Made by a program: the position numbers and the translations under genes. Under the pieces are notes generated by a model, which saw only the letters and a program-made list of their open reading frames with translations, made no database searches and was not told where the DNA came from. This document shows positions 1 to 8,835 of a stretch of 64,000 nt of DNA, piece after piece; the first letter of the stretch is position 1, and every line of letters starts with the position of its first letter. The stretch covers positions 83,328 through 147,327 of the forward strand of contig NZ_FOHO01000009.1 in NCBI RefSeq assembly GCF_900111675.1, read 5' to 3'. The stretch comes from Paracoccus homiensis. GTDB lineage: Bacteria; Pseudomonadota; Alphaproteobacteria; Rhodobacterales; Rhodobacteraceae.

Positions 1-1662
1 CACAGCGGCATAGACATCCTCGATGATGCCTTCGAGATAGTCGGCGCGATCGGCGTCGCTCAGGAAATCGAACTCACCGCGCCGGCCGATTTTCTCTAAA
101 TCTCCCTCGATCTTGGACAGCCGATCCGCGTCGGCGCGGTCCAACTCCCCGACCACGCGGCCAGACAGATCGTCAACGCCAGAGCGAAACGCGCGCATGG
201 CATCGTCGGACATGATATCGGCCACGCCCCGTGCGACACCATCGGACAATGCTTCCGCATCAGCCCGACGAGCCGACACCCCTCTCTCCACGGCCTCACG
301 CGCGCTTCGCAGCGCTTCAGTGGCCTTTTCGGTATCGGCGGCGGCGCGCTCGGATGCCGCGGTTATCTGTCCGTCGAAATAGTTGCGCAGGATCGCCTTG
401 AACTCGGCTTCGTTGGCCTCGATCGCCTTCCGGTTCCAGAGCCGACTGAAATAGCTTTCGGCGGTATCCACGCTTACGCCCTCTGGCAGGAGGCCAGCCT
501 CGATGGCCCGATCCTTCAGCGGATCAAAGACGCTGCTGCGGATGGCGGATGCGGCTGTTGCGACTTCAGGAACATCACTTTGATCGCCGCGACGCATCGC
601 CATGCCGATGGCCTCATTGAATTCGGTGCGTGACATCTGCGCGCCCCTCTGCCGCAGGGCCTTATACGCATCATTCAGCGTCTCTACGGTCGATCCGACC
701 GCGCCGCGCGTCCATTCCTTCATGGCGGTCTCTGCTGCCGCCTCGCCTTCCCCAGCCATGTTGCGCTTGAGATAGACTGGATTTTCCAGCATCTGCGAGG
801 AAATCTCCCGGACCAGCCTTGATGGGCTTTGGAGCGTCCTGAGAAGCGGGTTCAACTGCGCGGTGGCCTTCGCGGCCTTGCTGGCCGCCCTGCCTGCAAT
901 GTCAAAATCCTCAAGCGTGGAAACCGGCGCGGCGGCGGCCCCGGCGCTTTCAGGCTTTGCCATCACAGCCAATTCGGCGTGAAGACTATCGGTCGCGGCG
1001 TCAAAGTCTGGCCGGGTTGCATTCTGGATGGCCGAGCCAGCCGCCTTGTATTCGGCGCGGCTCATGATCGCGCCAGCGGCGCCACCAAGGATCGCGCCAA
1101 ACAGCGCGGACCCACCGATCGCCAACGCGCTCTCTGTTCCTGTCCGCAGTTCCTGCGATGCCTGCAGCCCGGTCTCCTGCACGCTGGTCGCGACCGCCGC
1201 CGCAGCTGAGACGGACCCGGCTGATTTAAGCGCCGAATAGCCCACGCGCCCGGTCCGAGCCAGCACGCCGCCCGGCAACAGCGTTGGCACGTCCGCGATG
1301 CTGGCGCCGATTTCAGCCGCGGTTCCTACCCAACCCGACGCCTCCAGCGTCCTCCGGTCGCGCGTCTCGCGATCGATATCGGCTTTCACCGCTGCCGCCG
1401 CTTCGGGATTGAACACGTCGATGAAGCTGTCGATATGGCTCTCATAGCCAGAAATGTCATCGAAGACATTATAGGCAGGATCGACCCTGTCATAGGTTCC
1501 GCGCGCCCTCGTCCAGGCGGCATCTGACGACGCAAGCGACCCGACCATGTTGGATTGACGGAATGCGGCGCCGAGCGTGCCCCCCAGTCCGACGCCCTGC
1601 GCGCTCATCTGATCGCCGCTCGGCGTATATGGCGAGATTGTCTTTGTCTTATCGAAGGGCAT
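1..1662 (-). CDS. Large phage internal virion protein, partial (runs off left edge)
   Basis: An uninterrupted minus-strand frame of 554 codons starts at 1662 and continues past position 1, so the C-terminus is missing. The ATG is preceded by an ACGAGG ribosome site and overlaps the end of the transglycosylase gene by 14 bases, the usual close packing of this operon. The protein is rich in Ala and charged residues, with a hydrophobic Gly/Ala stretch near residues 150-200 (around ALFGAILGGAAGAIM) and long helical, coiled-coil-like segments afterwards. I see no catalytic motif. Position after the gp16-like gene suggests an ejected internal or core protein; the function is inferred from location only. 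Confidence 0.7.
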   Translation of the reverse strand, partial: MPFDKTKTISPYTPSGDQMSAQGVGLGGTLGAAFRQSNMVGSLASSDAAWTRARGTYDRVDPAYNVFDDISGYESHIDSFIDVFNPEAAAAVKADIDRETRDRRTLEASGWVGTAAEIGASIADVPTLLPGGVLARTGRVGYSALKSAGSVSAAAAVATSVQETGLQASQELRTGTESALAIGGSALFGAILGGAAGAIMSRAEYKAAGSAIQNATRPDFDAATDSLHAELAVMAKPESAGAAAAPVSTLEDFDIAGRAASKAAKATAQLNPLLRTLQSPSRLVREISSQMLENPVYLKRNMAGEGEAAAETAMKEWTRGAVGSTVETLNDAYKALRQRGAQMSRTEFNEAIGMAMRRGDQSDVPEVATAASAIRSSVFDPLKDRAIEAGLLPEGVSVDTAESYFSRLWNRKAIEANEAEFKAILRNYFDGQITAASERAAADTEKATEALRSAREAVERGVSARRADAEALSDGVARGVADIMSDDAMRAFRSGVDDLSGRVVGELDRADADRLSKIEGDLEKIGRRGEFDFLSDADRADYLEGIIEDVYAAV

Positions 1663-4255
1663 TGTTGCCTCGTTGATTTTCGGGCGCACGCAATTCCTGA
1701 TTTCGGCGAAGAAGATCCCTTTGAGCCTTCATCGCCTCATCCCTGCGCGTCTTGGCAATATCCGCCGGCGACGGTGGATCAGCGTAGAAGGCATGCTGAA
1801 ACTGCTGCACCATCCCCTCTTCATCGACATAGAACAGCGCGTAGCGAGGCGGCCGTCCCGCGCGCATATCCGCTTCCGTCTGCACGTCTGCCTGCATGAA
1901 CACGCTGCTTGCGGTGATATCCTCTGCTGACAGCGCAGCGATGGCCTGTTCACCGATATAGTCATGCGTTCCGTCAAGGCCCTTCGGATATGTCACCTCT
2001 GGTGGAAGCCTGGTGACCGCGCCCGACTGCGAAAGGTTGTATGACGACACGCCATAGCGACGCCGGAACCGGCTCGCGGCAAGCTGCTTGGCCATGTCTT
2101 CGTCGCCATTCGCATCGACCAGCGACTCCTGCAGGATTTCGCGGTATTCCGCCGTCGCCGCTGCGGACTGCATGGGCGTCTCGCCAAGTTGTGGCGCGCT
2201 GCTGAACCACCCTTCATCGAAAACGGCGCGCGCGCTCTCGGTGGTCGCGTTTTCCTTGAGCCATGTTTCCGTATCGGGGCTTCCAAGAAGCGCCTTCCTG
2301 TCGGCTTGTTTCTGGGGGTCATCCATATCCATGATCCGCCGCGTCGCATCTTCAGCTGACAGTCCGATCGGCCCGGTCAGGTGATTGAACAGGTCAACGC
2401 GGTCACTCACTTGCCCGCCGCCATCCCTGCGACCCATCGCATGCGGGTCAATGGCGTCGATCCGTTGGCCCATCATCAGTGCCTGCTGGACCTGCGCCGG
2501 ATCACGGCTGGTCAATCCCATGCGCAATGCGCCAGACACGGAAGACGGAACAATCCCCGTCTGCTCAACGATACCCTCGATCATCGGCAAGCTGCTCTGC
2601 CCCTCCGGGATGGTCTTCGCCATCTCGCCAAAGAGGGCGTCAGCACGCTTCCGACCTTCGCCGCTGTAAGGGTCCACGATCAGGCGTCCCGCCTGAAACG
2701 CGGCGACATCCGTGGCTGTCTGGGCGACCTCCTTGAATTTGGTCTTTCGCGAGGTGATCAAGGTTGCCTTGTCGCCGTCATCAATATCGGCTGAAAGGAT
2801 TTCCCCGTCTGTCAGGGTCTTGTCGGCCTGCGCGATCCTCAATTTGAAAGAATCGACGGCTTGCGTCTGAGCCGCTTTGACCGCCGCCGCCTCCTGCGTC
2901 TGCCAGGCTGACACGCCGGAAAAGGACGCCTGCCTAACCTGCTCTGCCTGGAATGACGGAAGGGCATTGATAGCCTCGGAAACCCGGGGGCTGAAGCTTT
3001 GAACGACTCCGGTTCCGCCCATCTTCTTGTCCGACCAGCCGCGCAGATCTGCGACGGTCATCCCCCTGAGGAACGAATTGGCCTTCAACACCTCCGCCGG
3101 CAGAAGGTCCGAAACCGAAGCATCATCGGACGCAGCCAGAACGGTTCGCGCACCGGCAGGCCCGAGAAAGTGTGCAAGGTAAACGTTCCCGGGCGTGGCC
3201 ACGTGGCCGGCCGCCTGCAGGGCGGACGCATTTTCTTGCGTGTATCGCAAGGTCATTTCACGACCCAGCGCACGGTCGCCCTTCAGTGCGATAAGATCGG
3301 CGTCACTGCGACCAGCCGCAACATCCGGGCGGTATTTCTTGACCACGTTCAGCCATGTGGAGTCGATGAATTGACCGAGGCCAGATGCAGACGAGTTCGG
3401 GTTTTTTGCGTTGGGGTTTCCGCTGCTTTCCGCCCCTATGATCTTGGCGACGATATCATCGAGACTGACCGCCGGGCCATCACCGGCCTGCATGCCTGAA
3501 ATCGCATCCCTCTCTGCGACCGCAGCCAAAGGTTTGAGCAGCGCGTCCCGCGCCGCCATCAGCTCACCCGGGTCCATCGTCGCGGCGTGCGCCGTCAGAA
3601 ACTCAGCGGCAGCGACAGGATCGGACTGCGCCATGCTGACCGTGGCCATCCGATACATCTCGGATTCGGCGGTCGTGTATGCGGCGGCGGTTTGTTCAGG
3701 CGACCATCCGGCGCGAGACGCCCGTTCCGAGATCTCGCCTCGCAGGATTTGGCGGGACCGATCAATAGATCGCGGATCGACCAAGGCATCGTTTACCGCC
3801 GCCTGCATCCGGGCATCAGACTGATTATCCAGATAGGTGATCCGCTCTCGCCCCGCGTGCGTAGCGATGCCAGACAAGGCCGAATCCTTGCGGGCCTGCA
3901 GCGCCCTTTGCGCCATTTCCTTGGCCGCGGGGCTCAACCCGTTCAGTCGCTGGTTATAGGCTTGCTCCAGCCCGCTGATCACTTCCTTGCGGCGCGACAT
4001 GGCATCGCCACCGCGAGCATACAGATATCCCTTCTCAGGATCGTTCAGCGCCGTCCTGATATCTTGTGAAAACGCCGTATCCGCCCGCTTGGCGTCGGCC
4101 TCGTCCACATCCGCCTGCCACTGGTCGAACATCGCGCCGGCATTCGCCAAGCCCTGTGCAACCTGCCCGACGCCGCTTTGCCGGGGGGTTACCCCGACCG
4201 GCTGCTGAACCTGAACGACCTCGCGCCGCTCATATCCCGGAACGCGCATCGCCAT
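1649..4255 (-). CDS. Internal virion protein with lytic transglycosylase domain (T7 gp16-like role)
   Basis: 868-residue protein. An SLT-type transglycosylase domain lies at about residues 260-390: GAESSGNPNAKN carries the likely catalytic Glu, followed by SASGLGQFIDSTW and later YLAHFLGPAGA. The rest is helical and low in recognisable motifs, as in podovirus ejection proteins that cut peptidoglycan while DNA enters the cell. An in-frame ATG lies upstream at 4354, but the start at 4255 is chosen because it overlaps the stop of the preceding gene by one base (TGATG), the coupling used throughout this operon, and avoids a 100-base overlap. It precedes another large internal protein. Domain assignment is firm; the virion role is inferred from gene order. 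Confidence 0.85.
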   Translation of the reverse strand: MAMRVPGYERREVVQVQQPVGVTPRQSGVGQVAQGLANAGAMFDQWQADVDEADAKRADTAFSQDIRTALNDPEKGYLYARGGDAMSRRKEVISGLEQAYNQRLNGLSPAAKEMAQRALQARKDSALSGIATHAGRERITYLDNQSDARMQAAVNDALVDPRSIDRSRQILRGEISERASRAGWSPEQTAAAYTTAESEMYRMATVSMAQSDPVAAAEFLTAHAATMDPGELMAARDALLKPLAAVAERDAISGMQAGDGPAVSLDDIVAKIIGAESSGNPNAKNPNSSASGLGQFIDSTWLNVVKKYRPDVAAGRSDADLIALKGDRALGREMTLRYTQENASALQAAGHVATPGNVYLAHFLGPAGARTVLAASDDASVSDLLPAEVLKANSFLRGMTVADLRGWSDKKMGGTGVVQSFSPRVSEAINALPSFQAEQVRQASFSGVSAWQTQEAAAVKAAQTQAVDSFKLRIAQADKTLTDGEILSADIDDGDKATLITSRKTKFKEVAQTATDVAAFQAGRLIVDPYSGEGRKRADALFGEMAKTIPEGQSSLPMIEGIVEQTGIVPSSVSGALRMGLTSRDPAQVQQALMMGQRIDAIDPHAMGRRDGGGQVSDRVDLFNHLTGPIGLSAEDATRRIMDMDDPQKQADRKALLGSPDTETWLKENATTESARAVFDEGWFSSAPQLGETPMQSAAATAEYREILQESLVDANGDEDMAKQLAASRFRRRYGVSSYNLSQSGAVTRLPPEVTYPKGLDGTHDYIGEQAIAALSAEDITASSVFMQADVQTEADMRAGRPPRYALFYVDEEGMVQQFQHAFYADPPSPADIAKTRRDEAMKAQRDLLRRNQELRAPENQRGNNALR

Positions 4256-4839
4256 CACGCATACCCCGCCGATGTGGTGCGCGACCGCGCCCATTCTGAA
4301 TACTTCGACCCGACCTTTGCGCCCGTGGTCAGCAGCGTGCCCGCCGCGCCCCACATGCCAGCCGACCGGGCATCCGCGCCCTCGGCCCGGCTGTTGGCCG
4401 CCTGCTGTGAATAGGTGCCCGCCTGTTGCGCCGCGTTCTTGCGGATGGCGAAGGCGTCATCCTCGATCGCGCCCTTGGTGCTGTCCAGCTGCTCGATCGC
4501 GGATGCCGCGCTGGTGTCGATGCCATTGGCCGCCATCGCGACGCGTTGCTGCGCCATGATCGCCGCGCCCTGCCGGCGCCGTTGCTCGGCCTCATCTTCG
4601 CCCCGACGCAGTGAATCCTTGGCCGCTGCATCCTGCTGCCTAGCCATCGCCTCTGCTGCGGCTTGAGCTGCGTTGCCTTGCTGAACCGCAGAATAGGTGG
4701 AGACCGCCCCGGACGCCGCCGTCAGTGCCGTGCCCCAGCCGCCGAAGCCTTGCATCAGCCCCGAAAGCCCGCCGAGGATGCCGCCACCCGAACCCGCCGA
4801 TGCAAGGCCGGGTAGAATTGCCATTGGCGCCACACACAT
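4255..4839 (-). CDS. Internal virion protein, gp14-like
   Basis: 194 residues. A Gly-rich hydrophobic N-terminal segment (residues 9-45, with GSGGGILGGLSGLMQGFGG) is followed by a long Ala/Gln/Arg-rich helix likely to form a coiled coil, then a short C-terminal Gly/Ala segment. This layout is typical of the gp14-type core protein found in T7-like and BPP-1-like phages, which is ejected into the host envelope at infection. The ATG overlaps the stop of the gp13-like gene by one base (TGATG), and its own stop overlaps the next gene in the same way. Assignment rests on composition and position rather than on a specific motif. Confidence 0.65.
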   Translation of the reverse strand: MCVAPMAILPGLASAGSGGGILGGLSGLMQGFGGWGTALTAASGAVSTYSAVQQGNAAQAAAEAMARQQDAAAKDSLRRGEDEAEQRRRQGAAIMAQQRVAMAANGIDTSAASAIEQLDSTKGAIEDDAFAIRKNAAQQAGTYSQQAANSRAEGADARSAGMWGAAGTLLTTGAKVGSKYSEWARSRTTSAGYA

Positions 4840-5306
4840 CAGCCCGTTTCCTTCTCAAAATGCAGGAACCTATGGCCCTGCAGAACCACCTCTTGCCCGC
4901 CGAAGCTGAACCCCATCCATTTGAGCCAGCGGATCGCCGTGACGTTCTCGGCTGCGACGTAGTTCCAGAGGCGACGAAAGTCCTGGCCGACCCATTCCAG
5001 CGCCACGCGCGAATCCGCCACCAGTTCCCGCCGCACGTCCGGCCGATCGACCGCCCGCGTGATCAAGGCCCACGGGCAACCCACATCGGCGGCCAGAGAC
5101 GCCGCGCTGACCCCGAAGATACAGACCAGATCCCCGCCCATATATGCCGCGCGGGATCTTCGCGCCCGGGCGACCATTTCGGCAAGCCGATCAGCGGGAT
5201 CGCCCGGCGTCATGCAGTCCAGTTCCAGACGATCAAGCGGGCGAAGGCGTGGGATCAGATCCTCGATCACCGCGCGCGTGATGGGCCTCAGATCAACCGC
5301 GGCCAA
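4839..5306 (-). CDS. Phage gp13-like protein (GNAT-like, DUF2833 type)
   Basis: 155 residues. The end, NVTAIRWLKWMGFSFGG, and the earlier CIFGVSA and ALITRAVDR segments resemble the acetyltransferase-like fold of T7 gp13 and DUF2833 proteins, where the helix after NxxAIRWL normally helps bind acetyl-CoA. It sits between the gp12-like tail gene and the gp14-like gene, the same slot as gp13 in T7. In T7 the protein is needed for virion maturation, but whether it acetylates anything is not known. It overlaps the tail gene upstream by 14 bases. Confidence 0.65.
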   Translation of the reverse strand: MAAVDLRPITRAVIEDLIPRLRPLDRLELDCMTPGDPADRLAEMVARARRSRAAYMGGDLVCIFGVSAASLAADVGCPWALITRAVDRPDVRRELVADSRVALEWVGQDFRRLWNYVAAENVTAIRWLKWMGFSFGGQEVVLQGHRFLHFEKETG

Positions 5307-7332
5307 TGCTCAACTCCGGCGAAAGGCCAAGGATCGTCATCGGAAGGGGATAGTCCTGCCGGATCGTGACGGTCCCGTCCTTGTTCCAATGCGGCGGCGA
5401 TGTCAGATCGTGCATCCCCGTCCACAACGGGATCGCCTCTGACAGATTGCCCCCGGTTTGCACGATCTCATTCTCGCGTGTGCCATCCACCACGACCTTG
5501 ATGCCGCGCGTCTTCTCCATCTGGACCCGGATCTTGCTGATAGAATGCGGACGCCCCCTGCTGGCGCCGACATCATCGAACTGGATCGCAGGCGGAAGGG
5601 TTTCGATCTCTGCGGTATACGGCAAGCCGACGTGGACCAGGCTCGACGGAAACGGCAGCGTCACCGCGCCCCCGGTGACCGTCAGCCCGGCCACCACGTC
5701 GCCATTCGCCAGCGCCACGACCTCGCGGCCTTCAAGATGCCCCAGGCCAGTGATCGTCGCCGTTGCCATGCCCTGATAGGTGATGCCGCAATCCACGAAA
5801 TAGGCCTGGGCCGCTGTGCTGAAGGACCGATCATCGAACCGTTCGACATAGCGCCGCTGCGATCCGTTCACCTGACGCCGGACGATCAGGTAGGTTGCAT
5901 CGGCATTGCCTTCCGTGACGCAGGCAACGCTTTCGACTTCGCCGTCGATGTCCATTTCGGTCCATGCCCAGACCTGATGCTCGCGCTTATAAGTCAGCGC
6001 CAGCAGCTTGCCGTTGTCCAGCACGACCCAGATGATCGACCAGGGGTTCTTTGCCATCGCCCAGGAAACGATCGAACGGCCCTCGAAGAAATGGCTTGCG
6101 AAGATGGTCAGATCATTCCCGCTGTATCCGTCGCTTTCATAGGCATAGCGCAGATCGCGGACATTCCGGCCAGATCGGTCAACGAAAAGCGCCGTGTCAT
6201 CAGCCACAAGCGGCTTGACCCGCGACGAGCCGACATAGCCGTATTGCGTCACGATCGGGTTGGTCGCGTCGAATCCTCCATCGGGGCCGGTCACGCTGAA
6301 CTCGCCCGCCGAGGTGAAAACCAGCAACTCGCGCAGTTGCAGCATCGACCGGACGCGGTTCAGTTGCTCGCCTGACAGATTGAACTCGGCCCGATCCGAG
6401 CCGATGAAATTCTGCGACCGCGTGAAATTGAAGTAGTCTCCGATCCGCGACATCCAGATCGTTTCGGGATCATTGATTGAAGCGCCGAACGCCAGACGCT
6501 GCTGATAAATGGACACCACGGACGGGTAATTTCCTGCGCTGCCGAACAGGTTCGCCTGCCTGGGCGGGGTGACTGATGTGTCCGGCGAAATGTTGTCGTC
6601 GCGAAATGTCGTGTTGTCGGTGAAACCGATATATCCGGCCACGCCGTTCCGCATCCGGTAGATGCGATATTCGTCGGCCCCTGCGACGGCAGTGAAATTG
6701 ATCGTGTTATAGGCCCCGGCCTCGTTCAGCATCTGCGCTGCAGTCGTCGCAAGTGGGCCAGAGGCGAAGCTTTCCACCCCGTTGACGATCGCGGTCACCT
6801 TGTAGCGGTAGGTTTCATCGCCAGCGTTGCGCGGCGTGACGCTGTTGATCGTCGGGACTGGCGTCGTCGGGTTTATCTGCACATCATCGATCGCCCAGTT
6901 ATCATCGGCAAACCGAGAAATGCGACGCGGCGCGCGCAGTCTGTGCGCCGTGAACAGAACATCGATCGACTGGACAAAGTCCAGATCCTGCACCATGGCC
7001 GCCGTCCATGGCGTCGAGATGGCGTAAGGCGAACCGCCCGACTGGACTCGCGCCCCATCCTTCACGATCCCCATTTCATTCTCGCCGAAGATCAGAACGG
7101 CCGTGTCATCGGACTCGCGCGTGAAAGGGATCAGACGATGCCGGTGCGTGCTGTCCATGACCTCGCAGATGAATCGCAGGCCGGGCCGGTTGCTAACGCC
7201 GCCATGCGTGTGGATGAAGACATTGCGCCCCTTGCGCAGTCCGGTGTCGTATTTCGCAAGATCAATGCGACCCCAGATCGCCGGGCCAAGGACGCCCGCG
7301 CCAAAGCTGGGCTGAAAACGCGCCGCTGGCAT
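5293..7332 (-). CDS. Tail tubular protein B / nozzle (gp12-like)
   Basis: 679 residues. The N-terminus (PSFGAGVLGPAIWGRIDLAKY, then TGLRKGRNVFIHTHGGVSNRPG) is the hallmark of podovirus tail nozzle proteins. The body is beta-rich with fibronectin-like or propeller segments (for example TVPTINSVTPRNAGDETYRYK). Such proteins form the distal tail tube of short-tailed phages and contact the gp11-like adaptor. The start overlaps the gp11-like stop by one base, so the two are probably translationally coupled. Length is in the usual range for the family (650-800). Confidence 0.85.
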   Translation of the reverse strand: MPAARFQPSFGAGVLGPAIWGRIDLAKYDTGLRKGRNVFIHTHGGVSNRPGLRFICEVMDSTHRHRLIPFTRESDDTAVLIFGENEMGIVKDGARVQSGGSPYAISTPWTAAMVQDLDFVQSIDVLFTAHRLRAPRRISRFADDNWAIDDVQINPTTPVPTINSVTPRNAGDETYRYKVTAIVNGVESFASGPLATTAAQMLNEAGAYNTINFTAVAGADEYRIYRMRNGVAGYIGFTDNTTFRDDNISPDTSVTPPRQANLFGSAGNYPSVVSIYQQRLAFGASINDPETIWMSRIGDYFNFTRSQNFIGSDRAEFNLSGEQLNRVRSMLQLRELLVFTSAGEFSVTGPDGGFDATNPIVTQYGYVGSSRVKPLVADDTALFVDRSGRNVRDLRYAYESDGYSGNDLTIFASHFFEGRSIVSWAMAKNPWSIIWVVLDNGKLLALTYKREHQVWAWTEMDIDGEVESVACVTEGNADATYLIVRRQVNGSQRRYVERFDDRSFSTAAQAYFVDCGITYQGMATATITGLGHLEGREVVALANGDVVAGLTVTGGAVTLPFPSSLVHVGLPYTAEIETLPPAIQFDDVGASRGRPHSISKIRVQMEKTRGIKVVVDGTRENEIVQTGGNLSEAIPLWTGMHDLTSPPHWNKDGTVTIRQDYPLPMTILGLSPELSIGRG

Positions 7333-7943
7333 CAGACGATCCCCCGCACGGCAAGGTTGGGCGGAACATGCCGATGCTCGACAGCAGGCCGCTCATTGAA
7401 ATCCATGGCCATAGCCTGATCCAAAAGCAGCGCCGCCGCCTGTTCCGCGTCCTTTTTCTTCGCCACATCCTTGGTGATCGACATTGCGATGGCCGCGCCG
7501 ATCGAGGCCGCAAGAGCATCCGCGAAGGCAGGCGGGAACAGCGTGGGATCGGTCTCGTCTCGGGTGTATTCGATCACGGCGTCGGCCATGTCGGAATAGA
7601 TGGCGGTGGCCGTCAGTTCGCGCAGGCTGTCCGGTGACCGCCCGGCTTCCAGTGCCATGCGCGCCGCGGCTGGATGGTTGACCCAACGAATAGCGACCAG
7701 ATGCGCAGGACGGGCATATTTGTGCGCCCATGCCCCCGCGCGATCGTTCAGGGTTTCCTCGACCAGAACCTCGCGTCGGCCAGCCCAATACCACGGGAAC
7801 CGCTGCAACAGCGATTGACGGACCCGATCATAATGCAGGTTGCAGGCCTCGGCTTCCGGGGATGGGCCTTCCAGCGCCGTGATCGTGGCCGCGCCAAGAT
7901 AGGTCGAAAGGGCGACGTTGCAGATGGCGATGGCGGATTGCAT
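7332..7943 (-). CDS. Tail tubular protein A / head-tail adaptor (gp11-like)
   Basis: 203 residues from the ATG at 7943. The start AIAICNVALSTYLGAATITAL and the later LHYDRVRQSLLQRFPWYWA match the conserved N-terminal half of podovirus gp11-type adaptors, which connect the portal to the nozzle. A TTG further upstream (8009) would add 22 residues across a GC-rich hairpin; the ATG at 7943 is preferred because TGAGG lies about ten bases before it. The next gene is its natural partner, the gp12-like nozzle. Confidence 0.8.
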   Translation of the reverse strand: MQSAIAICNVALSTYLGAATITALEGPSPEAEACNLHYDRVRQSLLQRFPWYWAGRREVLVEETLNDRAGAWAHKYARPAHLVAIRWVNHPAAARMALEAGRSPDSLRELTATAIYSDMADAVIEYTRDETDPTLFPPAFADALAASIGAAIAMSITKDVAKKKDAEQAAALLLDQAMAMDFNERPAVEHRHVPPNLAVRGIV

Positions 7944-7983
7944 GGCGCGGGCCTCAAATGTGAGAAATTCCAGGTTGCGAAGG

Positions 7984-8001
7984 GGGCGGCCAAAGCCGCC
8001 C
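7984..8001 (-). other. GC-rich hairpin between structural genes
   Basis: GGGCGGC and GCCGCCC form a perfect 7-bp stem with a 4-base loop just after the stop codon of the 8006-8344 gene. There is no T-run after it on the minus strand, so it is more likely an mRNA processing or stability element than an intrinsic terminator. Confidence 0.5.
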
Positions 8002-8005
8002 GCCC

Positions 8006-8344
8006 TCAATCGTCGTTCAGCTTTTCCGTGATCCGCTCGATCAGGGTCTCGCGCTTGGCGCGACCGTGGGGCTTTTCGCCCATGACGGCCTTGTAATGCG
8101 CGGCCAGCTCATCATCGGTCATCTCATTCATGGCCTTTGCCGAGCCGGTCACCGCCGCCTGATCTGCCTCGCCATCCTCGACCATGGCGTCGGTCAGATC
8201 GGCCTTGGTGGCCTTGCGCATCCAGCGCGACGAGAACAGAGAAGGATCAATCTGGAAAGGCCCGCTTTCCGGCGAATGCCAGAGCCGATCGGGGGTTTGA
8301 CCGCGGCGCGTCGCCACGGCCCAGATTTCACCATTCTCAGCCAT
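8006..8344 (-). CDS. Hypothetical phage structural-operon protein
   Basis: 112 residues, with no family recognised. The N-terminal part is short and Trp-containing (EIWAVATRRGQTPDRLWHSPE); the rest is charged, with a C-terminal segment (MTDDELAAHYKAVMGEKPHGRAKRE is its core) that resembles the small helical SAP/HeH-like modules found in phage head genes. It lies between the cement protein and the gp11-like adaptor and overlaps the cement gene by 8 bases, so it is probably expressed with the head genes. A head-completion or head-decoration role is possible but unproven. Confidence 0.7.
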   Translation of the reverse strand: MAENGEIWAVATRRGQTPDRLWHSPESGPFQIDPSLFSSRWMRKATKADLTDAMVEDGEADQAAVTGSAKAMNEMTDDELAAHYKAVMGEKPHGRAKRETLIERITEKLNDD

Positions 8345-8765
8345 TCGTCTGGATCCCCGGCACGATGCCGGCCGTCACGGCGCCGGCGGTCGGCGTGCCG
8401 CTGACCACGTAGCGCAGGCGCATATAGCGCTCATCGGCCCCGAATGGGATCACGGGCAGCGGGAACTTGTAACCGGCTTTCAGCGTCGCGACCGGGATCG
8501 CGCCCGACGAGCCCACGGTCTTTGCCGAGGAAAAGGCCGCGTTGTCATCGACCTGCACCTGCACCTCGACCGAAGTGCCGCCGGTGAAGTTGGCCACGAC
8601 CTGGGCCAGCAACGGAACGTCGATGCCGCCGCCGATGTCGCGTTTCAACGCTGCGGGCGACATGGCCGGGGTGGCCGTGGCCTGCAGATCCAGATGGTTC
8701 GTGCTGTTCGCCGTCGCGGTCAGTGCCTGCGCATCCGAGAACAGATTTTGAGCGTCCAAGTGCAT
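8337..8765 (-). CDS. Capsid cement protein, Bbp16 family
   Basis: 142 residues starting at 8765. The opening MHLDAQNLFSDAQALTATA and the middle VPLLAQVVANFTGGTSVEVQVQ, followed by a C-terminal FGADERYMRLRYVVSG, fit the Bbp16 family, which decorates and stabilises BPP-1-type capsids. An upstream in-frame start (8876) would overlap the capsid gene region, whereas the ATG at 8765 has AAAGGAAA nine bases before it. It follows the major capsid gene directly, as in BPP-1. Confidence 0.82.
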   Translation of the reverse strand: MHLDAQNLFSDAQALTATANSTNHLDLQATATPAMSPAALKRDIGGGIDVPLLAQVVANFTGGTSVEVQVQVDDNAAFSSAKTVGSSGAIPVATLKAGYKFPLPVIPFGADERYMRLRYVVSGTPTAGAVTAGIVPGIQTNG

Positions 8766-8800
8766 CTCGATTTCCTTTCGATGCGATGGGGTTAAGGCCC

Positions 8801-8814
8801 CGCCCCGAAGGGCG
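8801..8814 (-). other. UUCG-type hairpin in gap after capsid gene
   Basis: On the minus strand CGCCC-TTCG-GGGCG forms a 5-bp stem capped by the very stable UUCG tetraloop, in the 70-base gap between the capsid stop and the cement start. It has no following T-run. It may protect the 3' end of capsid mRNA or act as a partial terminator. Confidence 0.5.
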
Positions 8815-8835
8815 AAGCCTGCGCGCGCCCTGCCC